NCBI RefSeq assembly: GCF_019649055.1
Contig: NW_026570260.1
Coordinates: 434,001-498,000, forward strand
From: Paramacrobiotus metropolitanus
Taxonomy: Eukaryota > Tardigrada > Eutardigrada > Parachela > Macrobiotidae
DNA length: 64,000 bases
Direction of reading: 5' to 3'
The position numbers and the translations under genes are program-made. The notes beneath the pieces are model-generated. The model was not told where the DNA came from and searched no databases. It saw only the letters and a list, made by a program, of their open reading frames with translations. Positions 46,746-59,500 of the stretch are shown here, in pieces. Position 1 is the first letter of the stretch. The number at the start of each line of letters is the position of its first letter.

Positions 46746-47292
46746 TTATCCAGTCGCGCCGTTACAGTGGCCAGGCCATTTAATCTGGATAAAAAACAAG
46801 TCAGCGAACAAGTCAGCGAATAAGTGGGGGAACCGCTTGTATGCCACTCACGATGAGGTAAGCCGACACCAGATTCTTGGAGCCGGACGCATCCGTCCCG
46901 TCCACCTTCCACACCTGCTGCGTGTAAGTCGTGGGCCGAGGCACGGTGGCCGCCGTTGTGGTGGTGATCTGGCCGGTAGTGGTGGAGACGGCGAAGTAGC
47001 CGCTGTTGCTGTCAGTGGGGTCACCTCCCAAGTACGTCAGTGTCCAGGTCACTGGCCAGAACACTTGGTGAATCTGCAAACAAATTCCCACACCGATTAA
47101 AATTACGGCGCGCTTAACGGCAAAGGTCATGGCTTTCAGTACCGTTAGGTTCCCGATAAAAGCGTTGTCAGCAATGCCGCACGGGACATCGATGTGGCAC
47201 GCTAAGAAGTTGACACCGAACGGCTGCGCCAGTGGTATCCGTACAGTAAACAGACATGCCACCGCTACTACTGCTACAAATTTCAAAAGCAT
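46746..47292 (-). CDS. Small secreted single-domain cadherin-like protein, ~136 aa
   Basis: Model: exon 1 47292-47143 (ATG; donor ACG|GTACTG), exon 2 47073-46852 (donor ATC|GTGAGT), exon 3 46784-46746 (TAA). The signal peptide is MLLKFVAVVAVACLFTVRIP. The body reads CGIADNAFIGNLT-IHQVFW, TWTLTYLGGDP, SGYFAVSTTTGQITTTT, YTQQVWKVDGTDASGSKN. This is the cadherin-repeat pattern: (E)NAxxG, Y-x-L-x-GGDP, F-x-V-x-x-x-TG-x-I, V-x-x-TD-x-SG. Canonical Ca-binding DxNDN and LDRE motifs are not seen. No membrane anchor follows, so it would be secreted. Intron 1 (69 nt) is a multiple of three without stops, so unspliced RNA would add 23 residues. Exon 3 is the least certain. Confidence 0.62.
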
Positions 47293-50200
47293 TCTCGTGA
47301 TCTGTGAAATTAAGTGCAACTATAGCCGATTACAACACTTTCTGGGCAATTTTTGTTTGGTCTGTGGAAAATCCGCATTGGCGACGTTTTATATCAGTGC
47401 CGCATATTTTCATGGCGGTAAAGCAAAAGTCAACAATAACACTCATGCCGATCTTCAATATGTAACCGTTGTATAACCGTGTTGATGTTTATTCAGCGCA
47501 CAATTCTCCGTTGTTATTGGCACTTTTCTGCCACAGAGCCGTTTCAAGGCTAACAATTCGGTAAGGAAATTTTTTGGCTGAAACACTGGAAGCATTGCTA
47601 TGATTAACATTTTTGATTCTCGGTTATTCCCCTGCGCCGGCACGCGCGTAATCACATCAGGTCATGCGCCGGTCGTTGGCGCGTTGAGGGAGTTGCATGC
47701 TCGCAGGTGACGCGGTTGGCACCTCGGTTGAAGTTAAGTCAGCATCTAATTAAAAACAGCCTAGATTGCATTGGACTGTCTTGTCCGGTGCACATGCGCA
47801 CCTTGGGTGCACTTAATGGAATTGTCCAGAATGTTGTGCGGTCGGCCAATGATCTGAGTGTCTTTGCATAATTAATTGCCAATCGCCAGTGACTTGCGCC
47901 GGAGCTTAATTGTCCGGCCGGCGCAAACGATCGGCCAGGTGCGATCAGCGCCACATGTTCATGCAATGCGCCAGACACTGACCTCAACTGTTATGCATTG
48001 CGTCAACGACAACTGGGCCCATTGTTCACGGGTCAAACGACACCAATCAGCGCTCGTTGACTCCGCGTTAACATGTTGCTGATCCATCATTAAGAAAATG
48101 TATCACTGGTCACGATAAAAACGGTAGCTGAACAAAAAATTTTATAAAAATACTGATAAAAATAAAGTCGGAGCGAAAAGGCCAGGATAACAAACTGATA
48201 GCGCACAACACAATGAAGCGGAAAAAAACTCCGCGGCGTGATGCAATGTGTGCTTGTGCAGCAGGCGCTGTGTGGCGCAAGAGAGAAGTGCAAGGAGAAT
48301 GTGAGCATGCGAGCAGGTTGATCGGGTGAAGAGAGCAGACATATGGTGTCTTAACGCTGCCTGCCTGTTACGCGACAACAGACGCCGGACAATGGGACAC
48401 CGGTCAGTGGCACTGCACTCTTGCGTCAGATGGACAAGGAAGATTATGGATGCTTGAGGATTATTAGCAACCGGTGCATGCGCGCCCGGCATGTGTTCCT
48501 GCTATTGTGGCATTCTTGCTTATGCAACCAATTCAACGGCGATCGCCGATCGGAAGCAGAATTCTGCAAACCGACTACAACGGAGAATACTCACAGAAAT
48601 ATTCTTTGAACTGCAGATCATAACAGTACGAATGTTTGCTTCCCTGATTACATCCTAAAATTAAAACATACTTCTTACCCTACGCATTAGCCACATTAGA
48701 TGTAAAGCCTAAAGTACTTATTAAAAATTATTAATTATGCTTTGAAATTATTCATTTCACTTTGAAATCCTTTCAACAATATCCACAAATGCTGCACAAG
48801 TAACACTGAATTACGATAAACAATAAAAGTCCATAAATTACGCCGTTATGGATCAAATCACGATCATAACGCCGGTGCAGGCGCCTCCGATTTCCCTAAC
48901 GTAACTTAAGACGTCGATGACGAAGCCTTTGAAAGAAAAACAGCCATGGCGCAAGGGAAGCAGCAGCAATAACGATGGCGATGGGCATCTTGATTTCGTC
49001 GTGACGTTCAATTAAGGATTGCAATCCGCATGCTGTCGCCCTCGGCGCGGTCAGCAAGCGAAATGGATGGCGCACAGTTGGCCTCTTGACCGGCAAAATG
49101 ATTTCATGATTTCATGATTTCCCGCATCTTCCTCCGCTCTATATTTCTCTGCGATTCCGTCCCGTTACTTTTATCTTATATGGCGGTTGTAAATGGCCGT
49201 CAGTGTCAGAATGAATTAGGGCGCAGGGATGCGGCGCAAGTGGTCCGAATGCTCAGATGCGGATGTATACACATCCGAGACCGGCTAAATGCTAATGCAG
49301 CAGCCGGCAACAGGTGCAGCGTGAATGTGTCGTCTTCGTCACTTCGTGATGAAACGTGCATCGCAGAGCTGCGGTTGTCTGCGCCTCTTTTACGGCTGCC
49401 TCCCGCCGCGCTCTCTGCGGCCACAGCGACTGCTGGATTTTAATGGATTGGAATAGGCCGCGCAAAGGCCATTTTAATTCCGGCGAATATAATTGACTTT
49501 CCAGCAACATATCAATCGGAATGCACGACGTGCCGGGCGTAACACATTACGCTGTCAGCACACAATTCTGCCGCACACAAAGCAGATGGTGTCTTGGTTT
49601 TAACAAGACGTTTCCGTGACTGTTCCTCCTAATTTGCGCCAAATAATGGCATCGCTCGACTACAGCAGAAATGGTAGAGAAGGTAAATATGACTGTTGCG
49701 CTGGAAAAATACTAAGCCTCGATTAACAACATTGTATTTTACTTTGGTATGAATTGCGAGTTGTTCACTGCATATGTCAGACACGATTCCTGCCCATCAG
49801 AGCGGTCGAAAATCGAAATTAAATTCAACTTTTAATTTGCTTGGCTCAGATTAATTAAGCCAGGCGAGCGGTGGAGGGCAGTGTAATTGGCAGCCGGTGA
49901 TCCGCAGCCGGGAAATGCGAGCTGCTGACCTTCTGTTCACCTTTCTTAAACCGGCTACTTGAGAGCGCCGAGCGATGCCGGTTGTCATCAATTATGTACG
50001 CGCGCATCCAGTCTAAATTGTGAGCAACAGCTCCTTTTTCCTGGTTGAGCTTTTCCGTCCGGCCCAGCGAGTGCATGAGTGGCGACAGGTAGCAGTCAAC
50101 AGATGCCGCAGGAGCAAGTTTCAACGGCTGCATCCCAATCCCGAAGCACTGCCGATTGATCGTTGCACCGTCGCTTGTCCAAAATGTGCCACAGCGCAAA

Positions 50201-53009
50201 GAATGGCCTTCTTCACTTTAACGCTGCAGAATACGCCGTTATTGTGGCTGCGCGATCTGATGCGGCAGGTGGCTGGCAGGAGGCGTGTATAATATAACGG
50301 TGTACTTGTCAATGAGCGCATTCCTCACCGCGATGCAGGTCAGAAGATGCAACTGGTAGCCCGTCTTAAAATCCAACCAGCTGCGCACCTGCCGTATCAG
50401 CGTCCATTGCTGACTTTTCCATTCCCAACAAAATCTACTTAGGCCGGCAACGGTGACCGGCTCTCCCTAACACTGCTGTTTGCAACGGTCGTTAATTTAA
50501 TTAGGCCACTGAAACAGGAGAGCAGCGTAATCGAGCAATGTCGCGATGTGTATCTGTAATGGATAATGGGCATTACACGCTAGTTATGCAGCGTTTATAC
50601 AGTGGGAAATGTTTGGCCGTTGTATGCTGACCGGAGCAGTAAATCAGAGTGTTCCCAGCAATTAGCGGCAGTGTGTGTGCTGATGTCAACTCAGCTGAGG
50701 CGCAGCGCTGTGAACAGGACAGCATGCATGTAACGGGACGATATCGATGATGGGACCGATAAGGTGGTCGCGCGTGCCACTCTCAATTGGCACTGCCCGT
50801 CCGCACTCACAACGCCAATTAGGCCGTCTCCGCCGCCATTCATTTCCCGGCAGATAGACGCGTATCCATATACAATGTCAAACATGCTATGACTAATTAA
50901 ATATGCTCGCCTATTATCTTTATGGCAGCCATGGCCCGATCGCATTTCCCAGCGATCCTTGAATCATCCTACACGCAAAAACCTTATTTTTTGGGTTAAT
51001 AAAAGCAAGTTGTCCGTTGTATGGAACGTCTAATTTACAATAAGGGGAATTTTTGATGGCTGAAATGACCACCTGCTTTTTGGCCCCAGAGAAGGAACGC
51101 TGGTTGAGCAAGAGGAAGTCGCCCAAATTCCAATGATTCCACAATCGAAGAAATCTCAATGAAATCTATTTCAGCGCATTTAGCTGCGAATGATGGCTTT
51201 TGCAAGGCAAAGTGTGTCAGTGAGATGGGTTTGATCAACCATTATGTTTGGCCTTTTCCTTCCCCTTCCCACATTCGATGGATGCACGGGGTCAGGCAAA
51301 GGTCACTCCGATAGCTGTGCGTGCATGCATACCGCTGCAATGGGCATTCAGCCGAGCTTATTGTGCGTGTGGTCGACCAGCACCGATATCTGTTGATTCT
51401 GTAGGGCGCGATGACGGAAATACTGAAATCGTATCCTCCGTACGATTCAATGAATGAATGTTTGTCCAGGCTATTCATCTAATTGAGCCTAATGTATGCA
51501 TATCGCGCACATGATTGCCACACCACGTTCCATTCATTCATTTCTTACCGCATGGTCCGCACCATCCATAATTTTAATATTATTAATAATAGGCAAATTA
51601 AATGTAATCTGTATGTATATAGTAAAACTGCTTTAAGCAACTTCTAAATTATTGTGTTTGCGTTGTATTATAGTAAGTACTTAGAGTATAAACAGATAAA
51701 ACAAAATAAATCGAAACTGAATTTATGCAAAATTTATATCGGCAGCAGATCTTCAGTGCAATATTCCGTTAACTCCTCAATTATTTATTCACTGGCTCCA
51801 AATTTTATCAAGTTTCAAAGCGTCAGATAATAATCAGATGACCGTAGTATAAAAGTAAACTAACAGCGGTAATATGTTTCAGTTGGTTGCGCAATAAATT
51901 CAGTATAAATCTGCCTTTTTATTCGTAGCTAATTATAGTTTACATGTAGCAAACACCTGATGTTACAACCCTGTGCTACTCGGTTGCCTGGTTAAGCGTG
52001 GTGAAGTGGCGATGAAGATGCAACCTGCAGCCGGAGCTGTCTCCTCGCACTTCTTATATACAGAACATATCACAAGAACAAAAACATCTATACTGTACTG
52101 TACACCGTCAAATGAATACACTATAACTCTATCAGCAGAATACGGCAGATGCTCCGCATTCCAGTCGTCGTATACAAACCTCGATTAACCACTTGATCAG
52201 CACGGTACGACACTCCAGATCGCATTCCCCTTCCGCCGTTGCCCAGCACATTTTTTACCCGGACCGTGTAGTTTGTGGTTGACCGGCATGCGTCGTGTAA
52301 TGTGTATATCGGTGTTCAAGTGATTTGGTGTGGCGTTGGACGTTCAAGTGAATCCGGCAGGTGCACGCTGCCTTCATTTTCCATTAATGTCGGGTCAGAC
52401 CAGTATTCTGTTAAAATTCCGGGCTGGGCAATCTTAAAACCAACTGCCTTGGCTGCACCTGTTGATCTATCAATCTGCCTGCCTTGCTCTTATTGTACTC
52501 CTGCTGAAAGGCTACTGCTTAAATCACGAGTGCTGTCAAAAATATTACCGAAAAATAACTTTTTTTGCTAACTTCGCAGTTTACATTGTTTTTTTCTTGA
52601 GAAGCTGTGCTAACCGGTTGAATCAGCGCCGTGCGACTAAATAAGACATAGCAAATGCTGATTGGTGGACACAGCTGACCGTTGGTCAGCAGTAGGCGGG
52701 GTAACGCTGAAGCGTCAACCGTTGCAGGAAGGCTGCAGCAGCTTAGCCGCTGGCCAGTTGGCTGAGTGGCAATCTGGTTCAGTCCACGATTTTCTTTTTG
52801 GTCATCGGAATCATTTTTACTACCGCCGTGAACGCAGTTTGCCAATTCAGTTGTATTCCGATTGAGTTTTTGATATCTTACTCTTCTTTCTGTTATGGCG
52901 TGAGCAGAATGGGATTAACCTTAGGATATAAATAATTAATTCAGCTAAGAAAACTGAGTCGGAATTATTGTTTTATCGCGTATTACTGGATCTGTTGACG
53001 TGTGTTAAA
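47293..53009. other. 5.7-kb gene desert upstream of snail
   Basis: No gene supported. Several CAGGTG/CACCTG E-boxes occur (47704, 50266, 50386, 52358, 52456), as do many TAATTA-type sites. An ATTTCATG tandem sits near 49098-49122. It could hold snail enhancers, but motif density is not clearly above chance. Confidence 0.35.
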
Positions 53010-54808
53010 ATGCCTCGAGCATTTCTCTTAAAAAAGGATCTCTACTCGGCACTGGATCTCGCCGCAATGGAGCTGGCTTTTCCCGCGAAAAGAGGTAAAT
53101 AAATTAATAAGATTTACAGTATTCTTGAACTACATATTTACGTTATTTCAGCAAAATATTTCGATACGTAAATAAAAAATCAATTTGAACAATGCGTTTG
53201 GTAGCTTTTGTCTATGATACTGAATTAAAATTTTCGAGATTTTTTTCCAGATCACTTTTTTATCAGTCTTTTAAACAACAAAATGTCTAATCAATTTTTA
53301 AACGCCTTCCGTTGTTTATAAACAGACAGTATCCAACGCGACACCAAATGCCCTTCCCACCCGGCCAATCTACCTTTTTTCCCTTCTCCCAGCCACCCTT
53401 GGCCTCCCATCGGCCTACCGACAGCCAGTGTGGCCTCCCCCAGCACGCTGGACGTGCAACACACGCACACCCACCGCCAGCCGTTGGCCCCAAAAAATCC
53501 CGATGCCCTGTGGCTGAACGCTGTCAACGCGCTGCCCGGCTTCCCCACCGTCTACCTGCCGCTGCCGCATCACGGCCCCTGGAGTCTGCAGGCTACACAG
53601 CCCACCTTCCCCCCGGCCAGCACCGGGCCGTTTCTACCGGCACGCCACAATCTTCAGACTATAAGTAATCAGCCGCTGCCAGTTAGGACTTGTAAACCAC
53701 TCAGCACACCCTTTGATATCGACACTATTCTGGGCAATGCCGCCACGCATCCGGCCACGCTGGCCGAAAAACTGGGAAAGATCGAGGAAGAATGCGACGA
53801 TCATGAGGTGAGCACACACAGAGCCGCAAGTAAACTAAATTTAAATTGTACGGTATGTAGAAAGTGCATTTTAAAAAAATTTTGAGAAATTTTCCTAACT
53901 AACCTAGAATATATAATTTTTAATTTCTTAGCAAAATTTCTGAAGTGTCATTTTTTACCAAAGATTTCTGGCATTTGCGTTATTCAGATAAACTTGTTCG
54001 TACCTGTAGTACGTTTCTTTTCATAACCACTGATAAAAACCGTAATAAAAATTAAAACCCTTGTCGGCTGCTTCCAGATGGAAGAGTTGGACATTAAACC
54101 GAATTCTAGCCTTTCCGGTCGGCGTTCCAGCCCACGCTACCAGTGTTCTGAATGCAAGAAGAGCTACTCGACGGTGTCGGGTCTGACGAAGCATCGGGAA
54201 TTCCACTGCAGCGTGCTGCACCAGCAGTCCTTTCAGTGCAAAAACAAGAGCTGCAATCGCCTGTACGGGACCATCGGAGCGCTGAAGATGCACATGCGCA
54301 CCCACACCCTCCCTAACCAGTGTACGGTTTGCGGTCGCCGGTTCAGCCGCCCGTGGTTACTTAAAGGTATATTGTAACGCCATTTTTGTAATCTAAGATT
54401 TATACTCATTATTGTAACTGCCCCGCATGAATTGTGATCGGATCATTTATATGGAAAAGGAAGATACATAATTATCTGTATTTCTTGAAAGTTCAAAACG
54501 TCGCAAGACTGACAACCGTTGAAGCGAGTTCAAGATATGATTCTTGATTAAATAATTTGATTTATGTAGGTCATATGCGGACACACTCGGGCGAGAAACC
54601 CTTCCACTGCAACCAGTGCCTGCGGCCCTTCGCCGACCGTAGCAATCTGCGTGCCCACTTGCAAACCCACGCAGAAATCAAAAAGTACAAATGCCAATTA
54701 TGCCAGAAGACCTTCTCGCGCATGTCCCTCCTCAACAAGCACCAGAGCGGCACGTGCCGGCCACACCGGCCCCGCACCGGCTCCAGTCTGGAGGGCACAT
54801 TAGTTTGA
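53010..54808 (+). CDS. sna: Snail-family zinc-finger repressor, 364 aa, four exons
   Basis: Exons: 53010-53094, 53326-53807, 54078-54366, 54570-54808 (TGA); 1095 nt, all phases match. The N-terminus [10 protein letters not shown] is a SNAG co-repressor-binding motif. A Pro-rich middle follows. Five C2H2 fingers fill residues ~210-350: [79 protein letters not shown], and [32 protein letters not shown] and [10 protein letters not shown] are diagnostic of Snail/Scratch. It is a nuclear repressor binding CAGGTG E-boxes, with roles in mesoderm, EMT and neural fate. Finger 2 has C-x4-C instead of C-x2-C. Snail rather than Scratch is favoured by the absence of a recognisable Scratch box. Confidence 0.95.
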
Positions 54809-55479
54809 TGATGGGGAATGGATTCCTTCTGTTATAGCTCTCTATATGCTCACTCGCGTCAGTCGTGTGTTTGTGATCATCCATTTACGCCTATACACGC
54901 AGTCTTGCTATATCCTCAAATGAACTTAAGTAGCCGTCCATTCAGCCGAGTGGACAATGGAGAGTTGTGCCTAGTCTCAGTCTCTCTCTGTCTCAGCAGG
55001 TTTCTCAGTATATTACGCAAGCGGACGTCTGCTGTCCTCAGATGACCCAAGCCGTACCAGCGTGCATTTCAGGACACAGACAGCCACACAGCCGGCTGCC
55101 TTGCCCTGCATATTATGCACACCGCAGTGCCTTAGCGACAGGTGTTACGGATCTCTGTTTCAAACGCCGCTGTCTGCCCAGTCCCGGCCGATTATAATCT
55201 AATTGTTATTACAGACGTTTGTACACAGGGAAACTTAACTAGCTCTTCATTGCATATCGCCAGAGGCGCACGTACTTGTCTTCTCAATATGTACCTGCTC
55301 ACACTTGTGTTCAGATATCCAGCGATGTGTATCTTTCTATTTCGTATGGCTTTGATTTATATTTCTACGTGTTCTGTATTTTTGCTTCGGAATTGTTACG
55401 GGTGCTTACTTATGTTGCAGTTTAATTTTGTTGTTTGCTCAGTTCTGATGCTTTGTTGAAATTGTCTGCAACATAGTTT

Positions 55480-55485
55480 AATAAA
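55480..55485 (+). promoter_or_regulatory. Poly(A) signal candidate of snail
   Basis: AATAAA lies about 670 bp after the snail stop, and no earlier canonical signal was noticed. Confidence 0.4.
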
Positions 55486-56300
55486 TCTCCCGAAACTAAA
55501 ATATGCAATTAAGCAGTAAATGCGAATGCGTATTTTCTCGCACCACAGAATCAGCACAAATTTTAAGCGTTACGTGATTTATAATGAAACAAAAATTGTA
55601 ATACTTTACTATTATTGCATCGATCCATTAATAACTGAAGACTTTAATTGAAAACGAGTATACAGATTTGCCCGTTATACGTAAAAATTATAAAGGAGCC
55701 AAGTATTTCTGTAAACAGAAGCAATTAATTATAGTTGGATTTGAGTCGGACAAGGGCGTGCATTGAGCGCTGATTAATGGTGATTAAGGACGCACGTGGT
55801 CGCGCGACGATCATCCACTAGACAAACATTTCGTCTTGGCTGATCCGCGCTGCAGCCTCTTCTCAATTCGATTTCGGCACAGTTCGGTGGCGAGTCGGAA
55901 TGAAATGAATTTAAAGGGTTGCAGTCTCGTGGCGCGTTCCGCGTTCCCGCTTGGAAATGTGACTCCAGACGGTGAGGTCAGCTGGCAGGTGCGAATCACA
56001 ACAATCATATCGCTGTGCACTGTGCTACAGTTTCCGTAGCTGCTTAAGGGCGGCTGTCTATTCACAGCGCGGCATACAATCAAGTGCTGACAATTAATCG
56101 GAACAGTTGCCGATTTCGCCCTTTTCTTATAATGACACAGACTGGACGTCAAACGCAGCAGCAGATTTAGCTCAAACTTTAAGCCAGCAATATAAGCCGG
56201 CTCCGGTCGCCTGTACTAGGCCAAATCCTACCTGTAACTGTCACTTTAAACAGTGCAAAATGCATTGCAAAAGAAAAGGATGCCCGGGCTAACCAAACAG

Positions 56301-56330
56301 TAAATGTGCGAAGACTGCTTCGCACATTTA
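56301..56330. repeat. Perfect 13-bp hairpin with ACTG loop
   Basis: TAAATGTGCGAAG (56301-56313), loop ACTG, then CTTCGCACATTTA (56318-56330), followed by a T-rich run. It sits between the 3' ends of two convergent genes. Confidence 0.9.
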
Positions 56331-56539
56331 ATTTCTTTTTAAAAAAACAACCAGTATTCTAAACTGCGATGCCACTTCGGGATGTCGTGGCCGTTTGAGC
56401 CTTCTTATCTTCTGCAAATTATTTCCAATGTTAGTTTTGCTTGTTTTAATCCAATTTTAATTATTTGTAAACCAAAGCTTGAGTACAGTTCAAATACAGC
56501 AAGTCACGACTAAAACGTTGAATATCGCCGTTATTTCTG

Positions 56540-59500
56540 TTAAACAAGCGATAATTTACCGTAAATCCCAGGATGCCGTTCGCCGATGGCATCGATGACT
56601 TTCTGCAGTGAATCCGTCTTGGCCTGCAGATCAGTGATGATGGTGTTGAGATCGCTCAGCTCCGTGGCTTTGGCTATCCGTCTCGCTGCCGGCGCCCTCC
56701 CGGCACGTACCCCCAAGTACAGCTTGCCATATTGCTGAGCCACAAAGTTCTCCAAGCGCACCTACAAATCCTTCCTAATTGCTTTAGAGCTCGACAGTCT
56801 GTACGTGCAAACTAACCTGAAAACGCTCCTTCAGCAGCTGCCCCTTTCGCTCAATGATTCCCTTCCAGACACCCTCTAGGTTATTTACCGCATCCGTTTG
56901 CAGCTCCGCTGCCTTCTGCCCCAGATCCAACCGTTTCCGACAATCGTTCTCAAAGATTTGCACCGCCCGCAATTCCTAATGGAAGCGATTCTTACCTATG
57001 GTTCGTATTATAGACGCTACTCTAGATAGGTAACCTTTTGTAAGCGCTGCACTTCCTTAGACTTCCGCTCGACAATTTGCTGCAGCTTCTTTAGAGAAGG
57101 TGCCTCGCCTTCTAACACACGGCGGCGGGACTGCGAGTGTAGCTGGTCACGACGCTCGGCGGAAAAGAGCATCTCCTGGGTGACCTTTAATTGCTCCTTC
57201 TCCAGTGCTTGTTTGTCCAGCTGCGTATACCGATGGCACAGCGTTATTTTACTGACAAAACAACTACAGTTTTCGGTAAAAATGATGAACCCACTTGCAG
57301 TTTATGAACTTCGTTTTTCAGATTCTCCAATTCTTCCTGGTTAAAGTCTTCCTCCAAGGATTTCTTTGCGTGCTTCTTCAGCTCCAGTTTTCGCTCCCAC
57401 ATCAGCGTTTTTTCTCTGAATAAAAATACTGCAAAAATATCTGCACACTAGTTTTCCCAGTTACCGCTAAAAGATGATACATGGAAAGATAAATTAAAAG
57501 CCAGACAGTGCAGTGCGTACCTACTTCGTGTCATAGATGACTTGTTCGATATTCTTAAGCTGCTCGGCTGTTTGCTCCAGCCGGGCCTTCTCCTCTTCCA
57601 GCCGCACCTCCTCCTTTCTCAGCCCCTCAATAGCCGCATGTTCCGCATCCAGTGCCTTCATCACCGTCTCCTGCTCTTGCTGATTAAACCGAAACAACTG
57701 CTGACTGGCGCGCGCAATATTCTCCTGGATCTTCTTATCTGTCTTGGCGTATTCGGCGCACTCCGCATCAATTTGTCCTATCTCCTCTACAACCCACAGG
57801 AATTACCCCACCCGACGTACCCTCGTGTGCGACCTTTCTTACTGTTTAGTCGATTGAGCTTGTAATTAGCGATGAAAGCCTGGTTGTCGAGATCCGTGGC
57901 CGTCGCCTTGATGTTATCGCGCTGTTCGGTCAGTCGGACGATGCTGGTCTGGTAGCGCAGCCAGTCGTTCTTTAACTTCCGGTACTGCTCTTCGCTCGCC
58001 TGGATCTCTGACTGCAGATTGGCTAGCTGAATCTCGATGGGCCGCACCTCTTCCCCCTAAACCACAGCCTTGTCACAGTGCCAATTCGGACACGATGACC
58101 TTTATTCGTACCCCGGAAGCGGCAATTAGAGCATCCAGCTTGGCCTGCAAGCGGTTGATTTTGTCCTGACGGCGGTCGATCAAGCTGCTCTCGTGCTCGA
58201 GGGCGGTTACGGCGTCCTTTAAGCGCTGCTCGCGCTGTTTGACCTTATCCGCCAGTTGTTGCATTTCCTTGCTGCGGGTTTCGGTCTCGTTGGTCAGTTC
58301 GATGCGGAGGATTGCCTGCTGGGCGATCTCGTAGTCCTGCTGGCCGGCATCTTCTTCCTGTTAGCAGATGCATTTTTTTCCACCTGTTAACGGTCTTGCA
58401 TGCAACTGTTTACCAGTTGGCTGAGTTTCTCCGACAGTTTGGTAAATTCCGCTTGTGAGTAGCGGGCGCCCTTTGTGAAGGATTTGTTCTCCATTAGAGT
58501 CTCGTGCAGCGCCATCTCCGCATCGTTTTTCTTCTTGATTTCACTGGTCAGTGTTTCCCGGATGTCTTGCAGCTCCCGCTGGCGTTGATTCTCATACTAA
58601 TTTAAGTACAGCAATAATTTATGAACTTGTGGTAGCCCGTAAGCAGTACTGAAATTCAATAAGCAGTACTGAAATTTATATGTTTGCTCATTACAGTAAA
58701 AGTGTTTGAAAACTAATGAATAATTCACAAGACAAAAAATGAGCGGAAGCAGTTAATCACTGAGATGCCCGTCTTCTTTGTATTCGTCGCTCCACTCACC
58801 TTAGTCAGCGCGTCGGCCTTATCGTTGAGCGCCACGGTGAGCCGGCTCATCTCCCCGTGCTTATTATACAGGATCTCCATATCCCGATTCAGTCCTTCAA
58901 TGCGTCGTTCATATGCCAGTAGCTCCCGCGATGCTCGAATTGTCACTAGTGTCAAATGTTCATGTTCGGCTTGCAGCGCCCGGATATCCTTGCGGTATCC
59001 GTTGCATTCCGCCAGGCAGTGGCGGAAGGCCTCTCCGCTGGCCTTCAGCTGCTGACTCAGACCGGACGCCTGTTGGTTGCGCTCAGCCAGTACCCGCATG
59101 TCGGCGGTAAGGGCGCGTGACACCTGGCCGCTCTGTTGTTGCAGCAACTCCAACTCCGCTTCAGTCTCCAGCTTCTCCTGCCGTAGCGCCGCTAGATCAT
59201 CGAGACGTTGACGTTGGATAGCGGCGCGCAGCTCCAACCGCTCCTCGGCGCTAATGATCTGACGCTGGTAGCGGTACACTTCAAAGTCCTATACAACATT
59301 CGACGTCTTCACAAAATATATTGAATTCGGTGTTTGACGAGACAGGGTGAAGTTCACATTTCCCGGGTACATACCATACCAGGTGGCGCTTCTGCAGTTT
59401 GGCCAGCACCAGTTCTTTCTTCTGGCGTGTAATTCCAACGTCGACAATCTTGGCGTCCTTATAAGTCTGTTCCTTTTCCTGGTAGTATTTATGGTAATAA

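Larger units (their letters stand above)
54809..56539. other. 3' region between snail and CCDC40 (convergent genes)
   Basis: It contains the probable snail 3' UTR up to an AATAAA at 55480-55485, then AT-rich spacer. A Cys-rich open stretch near 56205-56291 has no ATG start and is not called. A hairpin lies at 56301-56330. Confidence 0.45.

Noticed and set aside
47739-52865. Numerous short open frames in the snail upstream desert
   Set aside because: None has domain, start and splice support together; composition is that of spacer DNA.
56107-56292. Cys-rich open stretch ending CKMHCKRKGCPG
   Set aside because: It starts at TTG, with no signal peptide and no convincing acceptor. It is probably chance despite seven cysteines.
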